DNA of 6,433 bases. Origin: CAYJOG01 sp964371695 [NCBI: uncultured bacterium] (GTDB lineage Bacteria > CAYJOG01). A program made the position numbers and the translations under genes. How positions within the stretch are numbered: position 1 is the first letter of the stretch; each line of letters starts with the position of its first letter. The stretch lies in assembly GCA_964371695.1 (NCBI GenBank), contig CAYJOG010000177.1, positions 1 to 6,433 on the forward strand. Direction: 5' to 3'. Positions 6,418 to 6,433 of the stretch are shown in pieces. The notes beneath the pieces are model-generated. The model made no database searches and had not been told where the DNA came from. It saw only the letters and a list, made by a program, of their open reading frames with translations.

Positions 6418-6433
6418 CGGCGCAAGCGGGCTT

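Noticed and set aside
6291-6433. Integron attC site, CRISPR repeat or tRNA cloverleaf as an explanation of the hairpin array
   Set aside because: There are no attC core motifs, no regularly spaced identical repeats, and no anticodon, T or D arm signatures or CCA end; hairpin lengths do not fit a tRNA.

Overview
The window is a GC-rich stretch of a bacterial chromosome. It holds three protein genes and, at the right edge, a non-coding block dense in secondary structure. The organism is almost certainly a diderm (Gram-negative-type) bacterium, because it encodes a large outer-membrane secretin and, directly upstream, a lipoprotein with a lipobox. A bacterial XPB-type helicase is also present; that family is scattered across several phyla. 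The lineage cannot be fixed from this window alone.

Layout: (1) 1-936 (+) is the 3' part of a lipoprotein gene whose signal-peptide start lies left of the window. (2) 998-4255 (+) is a PilQ/GspD-superfamily secretin. It has a signal peptide, an AMIN domain, a Gly/Pro/Ser linker, an STN/N0 domain, about five N1-like periplasmic modules and the C-terminal secretin pore domain. The two genes are co-directional and close together, so they probably form one operon. The order resembles pilP-pilQ, with the lipoprotein as a possible partner or pilotin of the secretin. (3) 4256-4386 is a short convergent intergenic region with two perfect hairpins. In opposite orientations they share a GGTGGGGA core and have different but compensating stems, like a REP pair; the second is followed by TTTT and may end the secretin transcript. 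(4) 4387-6066 (-) is a full-length XPB/Rad25 (Ssl2-like) superfamily 2 helicase with every key motif intact. (5) 6067-6433 has no gene that can be supported. It contains the short upstream region of the helicase, an AT-richer inverted-repeat element (6171-6271), a 9-bp direct repeat, and a compact array of nested hairpins (6291-6417).

The most interesting part is 6291-6417. A closing stem encloses three hairpins. Two of them have unrelated stems but the identical loop AGGAG. The closing stem and the middle hairpin share the same GA/GRA internal-loop motif. This looks like a folded RNA, or a structured DNA end of a mobile element, rather than chance. It could not be assigned to a known family by eye, and the window stops just beyond it.
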